Origin: an uncultured Clostridium sp.
GTDB lineage: Bacteria > Bacillota > Clostridia > Clostridiales > Clostridiaceae
Assembly (NCBI GenBank): GCA_900539375.1
Contig: UQBY01000010.1
Coordinates: 32,935 to 96,934, forward strand
Direction of reading: 5' to 3'
DNA length: 64,000 bases
Both the position numbers and the translations under genes were made by a program. Below the pieces are notes generated by a model. It had not been told where the DNA came from and did not search any database. It worked only from the letters and a program-made list of their open reading frames with translations. Every line of letters starts with the position of its first letter. Position 1 is the stretch's first letter. Shown one piece after another: positions 27,494 through 36,214 of this stretch.

Positions 27494-27544
27494 CATATAT
27501 GTTTTCAATGACTAAATTATAATATCATTTTATTCCAATGTCAA
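27494..27544 (-). promoter_or_regulatory. Promoter of sbp-cysTWA-aprAB-cysDN
   Basis: Minus-strand TTGACA (27539-27544), 17-nt spacer, perfect TATAAT (27516-27521). The spacer includes TTGGAATAA, reminiscent of part of CymR boxes in Bacillus. CATATATG (27494-27501), flanked by AAAA on the minus strand, lies about 8-15 nt after the expected start site, like the palindromes at cysK and the regulator gene. Confidence 0.75.
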
Positions 27545-27646
27545 TAATTTTAGGTAAATTTTTTATAAAAAATATATGATTAGTATATTTTTATTAAAGA
27601 TTATGATAAAAACTATTCTTTCACCATATTTTATATCTTTTAACTA

Positions 27647-27692
27647 TTGACAAAACTTAGATTTCATATAGTATAATAATTACATATATGTA
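27647..27692 (+). promoter_or_regulatory. Promoter and operator-like palindrome of the CymR-type gene
   Basis: TTGACA (27647-27652), 19-nt spacer, TATAAT (27672-27677). A perfect 12-bp palindrome TACATATATGTA (27681-27692) covers the expected start site, suggesting autorepression. Confidence 0.6.
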
Positions 27693-27715
27693 TTATATGA
27701 AAGTGAGGTGTAAAA

Positions 27716-28162
27716 ATGAAAATTTCTTCAAAAGCCAGATATGGTCTTGCATCAATGATATATATAGCTAAAAACTGTTCTTATAATGAATGTATTACAA
27801 TTATTAATATTTCTAACTCATTAAAAATATCAAAAATATATCTTGAACAAGTTTTTTCTCTTTTAAAAAGAGCAAATCTTGTAATTTCTATAAAAGGTGC
27901 TCAGGGTGGTTATCAACTTGCAAGATCAATAGATAGTATAACTGCAAAAGATATTATAGGCGCTATTGAACTAAGCCTATTTGACAAAACAGATGCTACA
28001 GTATTAAGTTCTTCAGAAGCAATAGAACATGCAATGGAAAACTTAGTTTGGAATAAACTAGATGAAGATATATCTAAAAGATTATCCTCTATAACTCTAC
28101 GTGATTTAGTGGAAGAAACTGATAAATTTAACAATCCTATGAATACTATGTTCTATATATAA
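27716..28162 (+). CDS. cymR: Rrf2-family regulator, CymR type
   Basis: 148 residues. Winged-helix Rrf2 fold starting MKISSKARYGLASMIYIAK, with the recognition-helix region ISKIYLEQVFSLLKRANLV and wing SIKGAQGGYQLAR. The three iron-sulfur cysteines of IscR are absent. The C-terminal residues MFYI are the same as those at the end of Bacillus CymR, the master repressor of cysteine metabolism. Divergent from the sulfate operon, so control of that operon, cysK and itself is likely. GTGAGGTG precedes the ATG. Confidence 0.88.
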   Translation: MKISSKARYGLASMIYIAKNCSYNECITIINISNSLKISKIYLEQVFSLLKRANLVISIKGAQGGYQLARSIDSITAKDIIGAIELSLFDKTDATVLSSSEAIEHAMENLVWNKLDEDISKRLSSITLRDLVEETDKFNNPMNTMFYI

Positions 28163-28164
28163 AC

Positions 28165-28213
28165 AAAAAAGTTGTTGTATTAAGAATTAATTTTTTAATA
28201 CAACAACTTTTTT
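28165..28213 (+). terminator. Terminator of the CymR-type gene
   Basis: A 19-bp perfect stem (AAAAAAGTTGTTGTATTAA and its complement) followed by T-rich sequence. Confidence 0.85.
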
Positions 28214-28268
28214 ATTTTATAAAAAAATATACAATTTTTAAATTTAATTATGTTCATTAAAATCTTAA

Positions 28269-28345
28269 GTTCATTATTTTATGAAGCAGCCACTTGAAGC
28301 CTGTCCACTAAAGCAGATGAATAACATAATGAACCTAATATTTTT
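28269..28345 (+). other. Unexplained long hairpin ending in a T-run (possible small RNA)
   Basis: Arms GTTCATTAT (28269-28277) and ATAATGAAC (28326-28334) enclose about 48 nt that contain GAAGCAGCCACTTGAAGCC, a relatively GC-rich patch for this genome, and are followed by CTAATATTTTTTT. No ORF is present. It could be a terminator-closed small RNA on the plus strand; no promoter was found nearer than the upstream terminator. Confidence 0.35.
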
Positions 28346-28366
28346 TTATTGTAATTTATTTTTAAA

Positions 28367-28981
28367 TTAAAAATGAAAATCTAACTTTCCTTTTCTATTT
28401 TGTAATGGAAGTTTAAAATCTAAAAAGTCTATTCCTGCTGGGGTTGTTTTATCAGCAATTATATGTAATATATATCCTAAAATAAATCCAACTGCTAATC
28501 TATTTTCAAAAGCAAAATAAGCTGTTATGCAAAAAAGACTTGTGCCAAACCACTTATGTGTAAATTGTCTATGAGGTGACATTTTTCCAAGTGTTGTAAG
28601 AACACATAAAAACATAAGTGCAACTCCACTTTTTATATAAGTTCTTGCTATAATAAAAAATAAAACTACTATTTTATCAAATAGATTTTTCACTCCCGTA
28701 AAATTCATAGCTCCATTTATTATACTATTATTTGATAGGTATTTTTGGTATATTACAAAAACTAAAAATGCCCAAAATACCATTGTGACCACTCTAGTAA
28801 ACTGTTGAGATGCTTTTGATTTTTTAGAATCAATATCAACAATTAATGAGCCTACTAAAGCCCCAATAACAAAAAGTAAAACTGTTAAAATATTTACAGC
28901 ACCTGTCTTTCCTACAGTAAAGCCCATTCCTAGTATTATTGCTGATACTATTCCTATACAGCTATGTTGTTTTCCACTCAT
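28367..28981 (-). CDS. YdjM-like inner-membrane metal-dependent hydrolase family protein
   Basis: 204 residues with about five membrane helices. HRQFTHKWFG, the GAxxGSLIVDID segment (GALVGSLIVDIDSKKSK) and the C-terminal HIIADKTTPAGIDFL are the histidine/aspartate motifs of the YdjM/DUF457 membrane hydrolase family. Substrate unknown; in other bacteria family members are stress- or SOS-linked. Monocistronic. Confidence 0.8.
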   Translation of the reverse strand: MSGKQHSCIGIVSAIILGMGFTVGKTGAVNILTVLLFVIGALVGSLIVDIDSKKSKASQQFTRVVTMVFWAFLVFVIYQKYLSNNSIINGAMNFTGVKNLFDKIVVLFFIIARTYIKSGVALMFLCVLTTLGKMSPHRQFTHKWFGTSLFCITAYFAFENRLAVGFILGYILHIIADKTTPAGIDFLDFKLPLQNRKGKLDFHF

Positions 28982-29179
28982 TTTTATCCCCTTTCTAGCT
29001 CTTCTTTATTTTCTATTTTATTATAAACTAAAATATTTTAAATACAATATTTTATATTTTTAAATTTATCTTTGTTAAATCTAAAAATTAGTATTAAAAT
29101 TATAAAGTAAGAAAATTTTACTCCTTATATATTTTAACAAAAATAAGGCATACTAAAAATAAAAAATGAGGTGATTAAC

Positions 29180-29602
29180 TTGAAATATAAATTAACAACC
29201 TTTCAACTAGGAACATTATTAAAAAAGATAAGTAATACTAATACATTAAATGTAATGTGTAAACTTAATTTAAGTGGTGGATGGATTACTTTAAATGGGA
29301 AGGCAGATATTCTAGAAATTCCTAAAGATAATAGAATTATTGCTGGAAATAACTTTATAAACGTAGAGGTTTTAGATAAAAATGATAATGGTACTGTTAT
29401 TAAAATTATTGGAGCAAAAAATTCAAAATTCACAATAGATACAGCTCCTACAAAATTTAAAGAAATAAAAGCTAATTCTTTAAACTTAGATATTATTAAA
29501 GAAAGTGATTGTGAATGTAAATTAAGAATTGATGAAAGTGTAATTTTTACTATAAATAATAGTGCTAGTGAAATTGAAAAATTAATTTCTTCAATTTTTT
29601 AA
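29180..29602 (+). CDS. Hypothetical protein
   Basis: About 140 residues, TTG start five bases after AGGTGA (a GTG at 29171 would lie inside the ribosome site). It is soluble, rich in Lys, Asn and Ile, predicted mostly beta-strand with a short C-terminal helix; no signal peptide and only two cysteines (CECK). Not recognised. It is convergent with the transglutaminase operon. The gap upstream (28982-29170) is AT-rich without further features. Confidence 0.6.
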   Translation: MKYKLTTFQLGTLLKKISNTNTLNVMCKLNLSGGWITLNGKADILEIPKDNRIIAGNNFINVEVLDKNDNGTVIKIIGAKNSKFTIDTAPTKFKEIKANSLNLDIIKESDCECKLRIDESVIFTINNSASEIEKLISSIF

Positions 29603-29628
29603 GTTTAGCAACTTATCCACATATAAAA

Positions 29629-29692
29629 AAATCTTAAGTTTCTTATATTATTTAGCTATTTTGCTTAATAAAATAATTAACTTAAGATTTTA
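29629..29692. terminator. Bidirectional terminator
   Basis: Perfect arms AAATCTTAAGTT (29629-29640) and AACTTAAGATTT (29679-29690) lie between convergent genes, with a 38-nt loop. Confidence 0.6.
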
Positions 29693-29702
29693 ATAAATAT
29701 AC

Positions 29703-32111
29703 TTAGTATAAAGTTTTTATATATTTAAATACAAACTTTTTCTTTTTTGAAAGCTCACTATAGGTTTTATTTGCAAAGTTTTTTACAAAAGTCTTTACTA
29801 TTTCACTTTCTTCTTTTGATACTTTATGATTACTAAATTCTGCTTTATCTAGAATACGTAAAATTTCATTAAATTCCTCTTCTTTAATGATTTCATTATC
29901 CTTTTTTAAATACTCTAATATGCTCTTTAAATATTTATACATATTAATTACATTTTCATTTAAATCATCAGTACTAAATAATTTATTACGTTTATTTATA
30001 ATATATGAATGTCTTCCTACAATAACAACTATTAAAAATGATATTAATAAAACTAATATTAATAAATATTTAAATATTAATACATTATTTCTTTTTGCTA
30101 CTTTATTTCCAGAAGAACCTTCTAAATTATTATTAGAACTTTCTTCTTTTATTTGTTCCTCTTCATTATTCTTAGTTTCTTCTTTTATATTATTTTCTTG
30201 ATGTTCTTCATTATTTCTAACTTCTTCTTGATTATTTATATTGTTTGTACTCTCATTATCTGAAGTATATGAATCATCATCATAACCTGGAGTAACATCT
30301 ACTACCTTCCATCCAATTTCATCTATATAAACTTCTACCCAAGCATGAGCATTACTATCTTTTACATATATCTTATCTTCTAAATTTTCATGATTTTTTA
30401 CTACATATCCTTCTACATACCTTGCAGGAACTCCCCACATTCTAAGAAGTACAGTTGCTGCTGAAGCATAGTGAGAACAATAACCTTTTTTATTTTCAAA
30501 TAAAAAATATTCAACAAAATCCTTACCACTAGGCAATTTTCCTGGAAATAGAGTATAACTTGTTTCATTATTTACTATTTCTTCTGCAAGATTAATTTTA
30601 TCATAAACATTATAATCAGTTCTATTTCCTATATCCTCATATTCTTCTCTTACCTTTTTAAGAGTTGAATTTGGAAGTTTAGTATATACATCATATACAA
30701 ATTCTCTATATTTACTTTCTTTTTCTAAATACTCTTTATTAAATTGTATATTTTCATACCCCTCCATTTCTTCTGGATAGTAATTAAATGAATAGGTTTT
30801 TTTATTTAATTTTGGTGAAACAAAACTATCATTATTAAATTTAAATATATCACTATTATCTTCATAATTTGAATTGTAAGGTGCATATATATAGTTTTTA
30901 TTTGCATCTACATTTTGAATTTTTATAGTGCTTTCACTTTCTCCTTCAAAAGAAAAATATTCTTTTGCTCCTTCATAATTTAAATTTTGAGTACAAATAC
31001 CTTTTAATAATTTTTTATATTTTCTATATGAAGAGGAAGAAGGGTTTCTCCAACTACGTCCTGTATATACTTCTCCTACATATCCTTTAAGATAAATATC
31101 ATTATATAAGTTATTTGTTTCTAAAATTAAATCTGTTTTATTATCATATTCAATTCCATCAACTAAACCTAATCTTCCTCCACTTATTCCACCTGTTGCA
31201 GTATTTGAAAGTAAAGGAATTATTTTTTCATATTCTGCATTATTAATATATTGTGCTATTTCTCTTTTTTTATTAATAAGTTTTTTACTATTTAAGTATT
31301 TTTCCTTTGGATAAATAATAAATACAAGGGAAAATATTAAAAAACTAATTATAGCTAAAATCATTCCACCTTTTACATTAATATTTTTTCTTACTTTTCC
31401 ATTAACATAAAAATACTTCTTTTTCCTTTTGTTATACTTAAACTCACTTTTATTTTTTAATGAAACCTTAAACATTGAAAAAGATAAAGCTACTATCCAA
31501 CAAATAATAAGCATTAAAAATGGAAGTATGTCTGGCATAATGGCAAAAAATACTCCAAATTCTAAACAAGGTAATGTTGCTATTAATAGTAAAATAAAAT
31601 TATTTCTATATATTATTGAATAAGAAACTACTTCAATTATTATAAATGCAATAAACATTAAGGCTATAGACATAGATGTTTGAACAGAAACATTAATATT
31701 TTCACTAGCTAACGAATAAACATCAAGTAATATTCCACCTGTAACAGAACTTAACTTATCATTTACCTTAGCAAATATATTAATAACACCATAAATAACT
31801 ATGTCATTAAATAAAAAATATAAAATAATGTAAATTATATTTATTCCTAAAAGCATTGCATTTCTTCTTTTTTCCATGGAAAATGTTAAAGAAAATATCG
31901 TTATAAGTAATATTATAAAAACACTAAGGGTAAGATTTGAAACTTCTAAATCAAAGCTTGTAATAAAAGAAAATATAGCTCCATACACCCCAAAAAAGCA
32001 CATAATAATTAAAAAAACTTTTAAATACCAATTTTCATAATAAGATGATGATGATAAATGTAAATCCTTATTTAAAATAATTTCTTTTTCTGTTTTATTA
32101 TTTTTTTTCAT
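29703..32111 (-). CDS. Membrane transglutaminase-like protein (TgpA type)
   Basis: 802 residues: about seven N-terminal membrane helices (1-260), an extracytoplasmic transglutaminase-like domain with Cys545 in GYCSHYASAATVLLRMW, His in NAHAWVEVY and Asp in VVDVTPGYD, a Glu/Asn-rich linker (about 625-680), one more membrane helix (about 690-710) and a cytoplasmic tail. The Cys-His-Asp triad suggests an active peptidase or transglutaminase acting at the cell surface. It is the last gene of a moxR-DUF58-transglutaminase operon, a widely conserved trio whose substrate is not known. Confidence 0.9.
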   Translation of the reverse strand: MKKNNKTEKEIILNKDLHLSSSSYYENWYLKVFLIIMCFFGVYGAIFSFITSFDLEVSNLTLSVFIILLITIFSLTFSMEKRRNAMLLGINIIYIILYFLFNDIVIYGVINIFAKVNDKLSSVTGGILLDVYSLASENINVSVQTSMSIALMFIAFIIIEVVSYSIIYRNNFILLLIATLPCLEFGVFFAIMPDILPFLMLIICWIVALSFSMFKVSLKNKSEFKYNKRKKKYFYVNGKVRKNINVKGGMILAIISFLIFSLVFIIYPKEKYLNSKKLINKKREIAQYINNAEYEKIIPLLSNTATGGISGGRLGLVDGIEYDNKTDLILETNNLYNDIYLKGYVGEVYTGRSWRNPSSSSYRKYKKLLKGICTQNLNYEGAKEYFSFEGESESTIKIQNVDANKNYIYAPYNSNYEDNSDIFKFNNDSFVSPKLNKKTYSFNYYPEEMEGYENIQFNKEYLEKESKYREFVYDVYTKLPNSTLKKVREEYEDIGNRTDYNVYDKINLAEEIVNNETSYTLFPGKLPSGKDFVEYFLFENKKGYCSHYASAATVLLRMWGVPARYVEGYVVKNHENLEDKIYVKDSNAHAWVEVYIDEIGWKVVDVTPGYDDDSYTSDNESTNNINNQEEVRNNEEHQENNIKEETKNNEEEQIKEESSNNNLEGSSGNKVAKRNNVLIFKYLLILVLLISFLIVVIVGRHSYIINKRNKLFSTDDLNENVINMYKYLKSILEYLKKDNEIIKEEEFNEILRILDKAEFSNHKVSKEESEIVKTFVKNFANKTYSELSKKKKFVFKYIKTLY

Positions 32112-32121
32112 ATTATTCCCC

Positions 32122-33273
32122 TCACATCACCAAATTTTCTAAACTCTCTTTTAAATTATTTATATCAATAACCTTTAAATTACTTAAATTTACCTCACTT
32201 TTATCCTTTAAATAAAGAATATCCATATTTTCATTTTCTTCAAGATAAGAAATATTTTCTTTAGGTATATTAGAAGTTACATAAAACTTTTTAAAATATT
32301 TTTCACCATTACTTTCAATATCATAATGTTTTAGAGCTAGAAGTTCTTCTTCATATGTTGTTAATGATAATAATTCGCAAGCTACTTTTAATATATCTTC
32401 TTTTGAACTTATAATTACCTTATTAAAATAATCTTTGCCTTTATCATGCCAACATATATAGTGAATATAATTATATGATAAAAGCATATAAGATAAAGAT
32501 ATAGTTGTTTCTACAATTCCTTGAATTATATTAATATTATTTTTATTTTCACAAAACTCTACTATTATTATTGAACTATTTGATATAGGCTGACTATATT
32601 CTTTTATCATAATATTATTAACTTTACTGCTTAGTTTCCAATGAATTCTTTGTATTTTATCTCCTTCTACATATTCTCTTATATTAAATACCTCTGAAGG
32701 GTCATCCCCTGATTTATCCTTAGAAAAACTTTCTCCATCTAATGAATTTACATCTAAAATTTTATTAAAAAGACTTAAATTATATATATTAGGAAGTATA
32801 ATTATTTCTTTAGATTTATTTAATTTCTTCTTTACTGAAGAAATTGTTAAATAATCATATATTTTTAAGCTTTCAGCCTGAATTATTAATTTTCCACAAT
32901 ATTTAGATTTAATTTTAAAGGTTATACTTTCTCCTTCTTTAGAATTAATAGGGAAATTTATATATTCTATTTCTTTATTATTTGAAAATTTATTATAACA
33001 ACTTAACTTTAATTCTCCATTTAAAACTGGAAAAATAGAATTATTTTTTATAACTATTTTCACACTTATTTCTTTATCTTTACTTTCTAACACATCACTA
33101 CTTTCAATATTTAAATTAATATTTTTCTTTATAATTCTTATAATAATATTTAACACTATTGGCAATAATAAAACTGTTATAAATATTGCTAAAGGAAAAT
33201 AATCTGAATATAAAATAGTAAATAAAAGAGTTCCTATAACTATAAAAAAATATATTATTTTTGTTTTTAACAT
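32122..33273 (-). CDS. DUF58 family protein
   Basis: 383 residues. Two N-terminal membrane helices (about 5-45) precede a beta-rich region and the DUF58 (vWA-like) domain with the signature GDDPSEVFNIREYVEGDKIQRIHWK (given in part: REYVEGDKIQRIHWK). DUF58 proteins accompany MoxR ATPases; they probably act as adaptors between the ATPase and its target. AGGAGGAG precedes the ATG; 12 bp from moxR and 10 bp from the transglutaminase gene. Confidence 0.9.
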   Translation of the reverse strand: MLKTKIIYFFIVIGTLLFTILYSDYFPLAIFITVLLLPIVLNIIIRIIKKNINLNIESSDVLESKDKEISVKIVIKNNSIFPVLNGELKLSCYNKFSNNKEIEYINFPINSKEGESITFKIKSKYCGKLIIQAESLKIYDYLTISSVKKKLNKSKEIIILPNIYNLSLFNKILDVNSLDGESFSKDKSGDDPSEVFNIREYVEGDKIQRIHWKLSSKVNNIMIKEYSQPISNSSIIIVEFCENKNNINIIQGIVETTISLSYMLLSYNYIHYICWHDKGKDYFNKVIISSKEDILKVACELLSLTTYEEELLALKHYDIESNGEKYFKKFYVTSNIPKENISYLEENENMDILYLKDKSEVNLSNLKVIDINNLKESLENLVM

Positions 33274-33285
33274 ATCTCCTCCTAA

Positions 33286-34227
33286 TTACTTAGTTCCTGG
33301 TACACTAACACTATTTAAAATGTCTAAAAGTATTTTTTCCTCTGAAGTATTGCTTATCCTAGCTTTAGTATTTAATATAATTCTATGAATTGTAACATCT
33401 TTAAAAATTTCTTGTATATCTTCTGGAACTACATAATCTCTATTTTTTAGAAAAGCTGTGGCTTTTGCTAGTTTTGTTAATGCAACACTTCCTCTTGGAC
33501 TTACTCCTAAATCTATTAAAGGATGATTTCTAGTTTTTGATATTAAAGTTACTATATATTCATATATTTTTTCATGTATATAAATATTTTCAACTAAATC
33601 TTGCATAACTAAAATATCTTCTTTTGTTACAACAGTATTTATTTCATCAAGAGGAACTTTTTTTTGCTTTCCTTTTAAAATTTCTATTTCACTTTCCATA
33701 TCAGGATAACCCATAGTAAGCTTAATCATAAATCTATCTAATTGAGATTCTGGAAGCATTTGAGTTCCTATAGAACCAACTGGATTTTGTGTTGCTATAA
33801 CAATAAAAGGTTTAGAAACTTTTCTTGTTATACCATCAATAGTTACCTTTCCTTCTTCCATTACTTCTAATAAAGCAGATTGAGTTTTAGCAGATGTTCT
33901 GTTTATTTCGTCAGCTAAAAATAAATTACACATTATAGCTCCTTGTTTATATTCAAATCTATCTAAATCTTTATTATAAATAGAAAAACCTAATATATCA
34001 CTTGGTAATACATCTGGAGTGAATTGTAATCTTTTACAATCAAGTGACATAGCTTTTGAAAAAGCTAATGCTAAAGTAGTTTTTCCTACTCCTGGTATAT
34101 CTTCTATTAAAATATTTCCTTTTGCTAATATTGTTGTTAATACTTTTTTTATTATTTTATCTTTACCTATAACTATTTTTTTAACTTCTTTAATAATATC
34201 ATTTGCTTTATTTATGTATTCCTGCAT
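33286..34227 (-). CDS. MoxR-family AAA+ ATPase
   Basis: 313 residues. Walker A GVGKTT, Walker B LFLADEINR, sensor 1 ATQNP and arginine-finger region LDRFMIKL, with C-terminal lid. MoxR proteins are chaperone-like ATPases that activate or insert cofactors into partner proteins; here the partners should be the DUF58 and transglutaminase proteins encoded just downstream. GGGAG precedes the ATG. It is the first gene of the operon. Confidence 0.93.
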   Translation of the reverse strand: MQEYINKANDIIKEVKKIVIGKDKIIKKVLTTILAKGNILIEDIPGVGKTTLALAFSKAMSLDCKRLQFTPDVLPSDILGFSIYNKDLDRFEYKQGAIMCNLFLADEINRTSAKTQSALLEVMEEGKVTIDGITRKVSKPFIVIATQNPVGSIGTQMLPESQLDRFMIKLTMGYPDMESEIEILKGKQKKVPLDEINTVVTKEDILVMQDLVENIYIHEKIYEYIVTLISKTRNHPLIDLGVSPRGSVALTKLAKATAFLKNRDYVVPEDIQEIFKDVTIHRIILNTKARISNTSEEKILLDILNSVSVPGTK

Positions 34228-34354
34228 ATTTTCTACTCCCTTTACATGAACTTTTACATTTATATAATATCATATTTACACTAAGTAAAGATATTTTTAT
34301 AAAAATTGTAACATTTAATTAAATTTTTTAATATTTAGTTACCTTTTGCTTTAT

Positions 34355-35878
34355 TTATTTTCTTCTGCTCTTATTTATAAAAAATATTATTACTAATAGT
34401 ATTGAAACTAACTCAATTATTAAAATAAAATCTCCTTTTTCTGAAATAGCTTCACTACTTCTATTAGCAGAACTATTGTTATTTGTTTCACTTTCATTTA
34501 AAGCTTCTTTTTGCTTGTCTATAATATCTTGAGCTACTATTTTTCCTTCTGTATTTCTTGCAATAACTTTTATAGTATAATTTTCTGCATTTTCTTCATC
34601 ACTATATTCAAAGGAATCTATTGCATAATTTTGAACTATCATATAACTTTCGCCTTTATTTATTTTTCTCACACAATTATCAGATAAGGTTTCAGCTCCT
34701 ATTAAAGCTTCTTTATTATTTCCACTATTATCAATAGACACTATTATGTATCCTTTTCCCTCTGGTACCTTTACTCCATCTACTGAAGCTGTAATAAAAC
34801 CTGCATGAGGTACTGTTCCTTCTGCTAATACTATGGTTTTACTTTCATCTATTATATTAGTATCTTCAACTTGAGCATAAGATATTTTATACTTTGCACC
34901 TATTGAGGAAGTCATAAATGTTATTCCTTCTAATACATCATAACCATCTTTAAAATCATAAACATTTGTACATTCAATTATTTGTTTTTCTTCCTTTGTC
35001 TCATTATCTATAGAATAAATATAAGCTGTTGGACCAAATTCATCATGCTGATAAATTCTTTTTCCATCATTTATATCACATACACCACTTATATAGAAAT
35101 TATCTTCTGCTTGCAATAAAGTTTTGTCTTCATAAGATATCCAAAAGTATCCACCCTCATCATTATAATTACCCCAACTATTTTTTATAAGCCAAGCTCC
35201 ATTATTTTTAGGTTTATTATTATCCTTAAAATTATCTTTTGAATAATTATCATCCCATCCAACTATCAATATAGCATGTTGCTCATCTTTCACAAAAGTT
35301 TCATCATTACAATAATATTCATTCATAGTTTTGCCTGAAAAAATGTTGTTACTTCTATATGATGAAACCACACCACCAGATTCTAATATTCCCTTTTTAA
35401 CTTCATCCATATCATTTGGAATTTCCACTATATCAGTAACATAAAACTTAGGAGAAGCAGTATCCATATTTTCTGGAATAGTAGCATTTTCAGATGGATT
35501 ATAAGGAATATCCTCTTCAAGTCTAACTCCACCAGCACTTGTTAAATAATTTTTCACCACACTAAAGCTAGCTGGATCATAGCTTTCTCTTTTAAAACCA
35601 TATCCATCTCTTAATGTGGCCCACCATCTTACATGCTCTTCAGAAAAATCATATTCTCCATAGCCCTTTAATTTTAAATAACTCTCCACTGCAGCCATTC
35701 CTGCAAAACACCAACACACATTTAAATTTCCTTGATTTTTAACAGAAGTCATTAAGCCAAGTTCCCTAGGATCATACTTACTTTTATACTCTTCTCCCTT
35801 AACTTTAAATACATTAATATAAGATAAGCTTATAAAAATTATCAATAAAAAAGTTATTATTTTATATTGTCTCTTCAT
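34355..35878 (-). CDS. Secreted papain-like (C1A) cysteine protease with C-terminal membrane anchor
   Basis: 507 residues from ATG 35878, which follows AAAGGAAG; the ATG at 35893 lies before that site. Signal peptide (about 1-27), then a C1A catalytic domain without long propeptide: Gln in KNQG, nucleophile Cys55 in NVCWCFAG, His in EQHAILIVGWDD, Asn in LIKNSWGNY. A beta-rich lectin-like domain follows (about 265-440), then a Ser/Asn linker, a membrane helix and KSRRK tail. No LPXTG sortase motif. It probably sits on the outer face of the membrane; the substrate is unknown. Monocistronic. Confidence 0.88.
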   Translation of the reverse strand: MKRQYKIITFLLIIFISLSYINVFKVKGEEYKSKYDPRELGLMTSVKNQGNLNVCWCFAGMAAVESYLKLKGYGEYDFSEEHVRWWATLRDGYGFKRESYDPASFSVVKNYLTSAGGVRLEEDIPYNPSENATIPENMDTASPKFYVTDIVEIPNDMDEVKKGILESGGVVSSYRSNNIFSGKTMNEYYCNDETFVKDEQHAILIVGWDDNYSKDNFKDNNKPKNNGAWLIKNSWGNYNDEGGYFWISYEDKTLLQAEDNFYISGVCDINDGKRIYQHDEFGPTAYIYSIDNETKEEKQIIECTNVYDFKDGYDVLEGITFMTSSIGAKYKISYAQVEDTNIIDESKTIVLAEGTVPHAGFITASVDGVKVPEGKGYIIVSIDNSGNNKEALIGAETLSDNCVRKINKGESYMIVQNYAIDSFEYSDEENAENYTIKVIARNTEGKIVAQDIIDKQKEALNESETNNNSSANRSSEAISEKGDFILIIELVSILLVIIFFINKSRRK

Positions 35879-36003
35879 CTTTCTTCCTTTCATTCATTAT
35901 ATTGTATATTTATACATATTAGTATATCATACAACAAATATTTTTTCTCTTTTTTAGTAACTATTTCTTATTACTATTAATTCATTAATAAATTTTTATC
36001 TAT

Positions 36004-36150
36004 TTGACATAAAAATGACATATTTATATTGTAAAATTAAGTTGTAAAGTAATTAAGCATATTATTTATCCCCTTTATAAAATCCATCTTACTCAGAAGA
36101 TGGTATATAAAAAACAAGGTGCACCCCCCAATATTGCATCTTGTTTTTTG
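36004..36150 (+). ncRNA. Candidate small RNA with own promoter and terminator
   Basis: Plus-strand TTGACA (36004-36009), 17-nt spacer and TATTGT (36027-36032) point into a stretch without ORF. The predicted ~110-nt transcript has a perfect hairpin CCATCTT/AAGATGG (36084-36103) and ends in a terminator, AAAAAACAAG/CTTGTTTTTT with inner TGCA/TGCA (36109-36149). The last hairpin could also serve the amylase gene from the other side, which already has a separate terminator. Confidence 0.35.
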
Positions 36151-36179
36151 ATTTTTATATATTTTTTATTAAAAAGAAA

Positions 36180-36207
36180 CCAATGTTTATAGTATAAACA
36201 TTGGCTT
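36180..36207 (-). terminator. Terminator of the amylase gene
   Basis: Near-perfect 25-nt palindrome, CCAATGTTTATA and TATAAACATTGG around one base, followed on the minus strand by TTTCTTTTT. Confidence 0.8.
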
Positions 36208-36214
36208 TTCTTAA

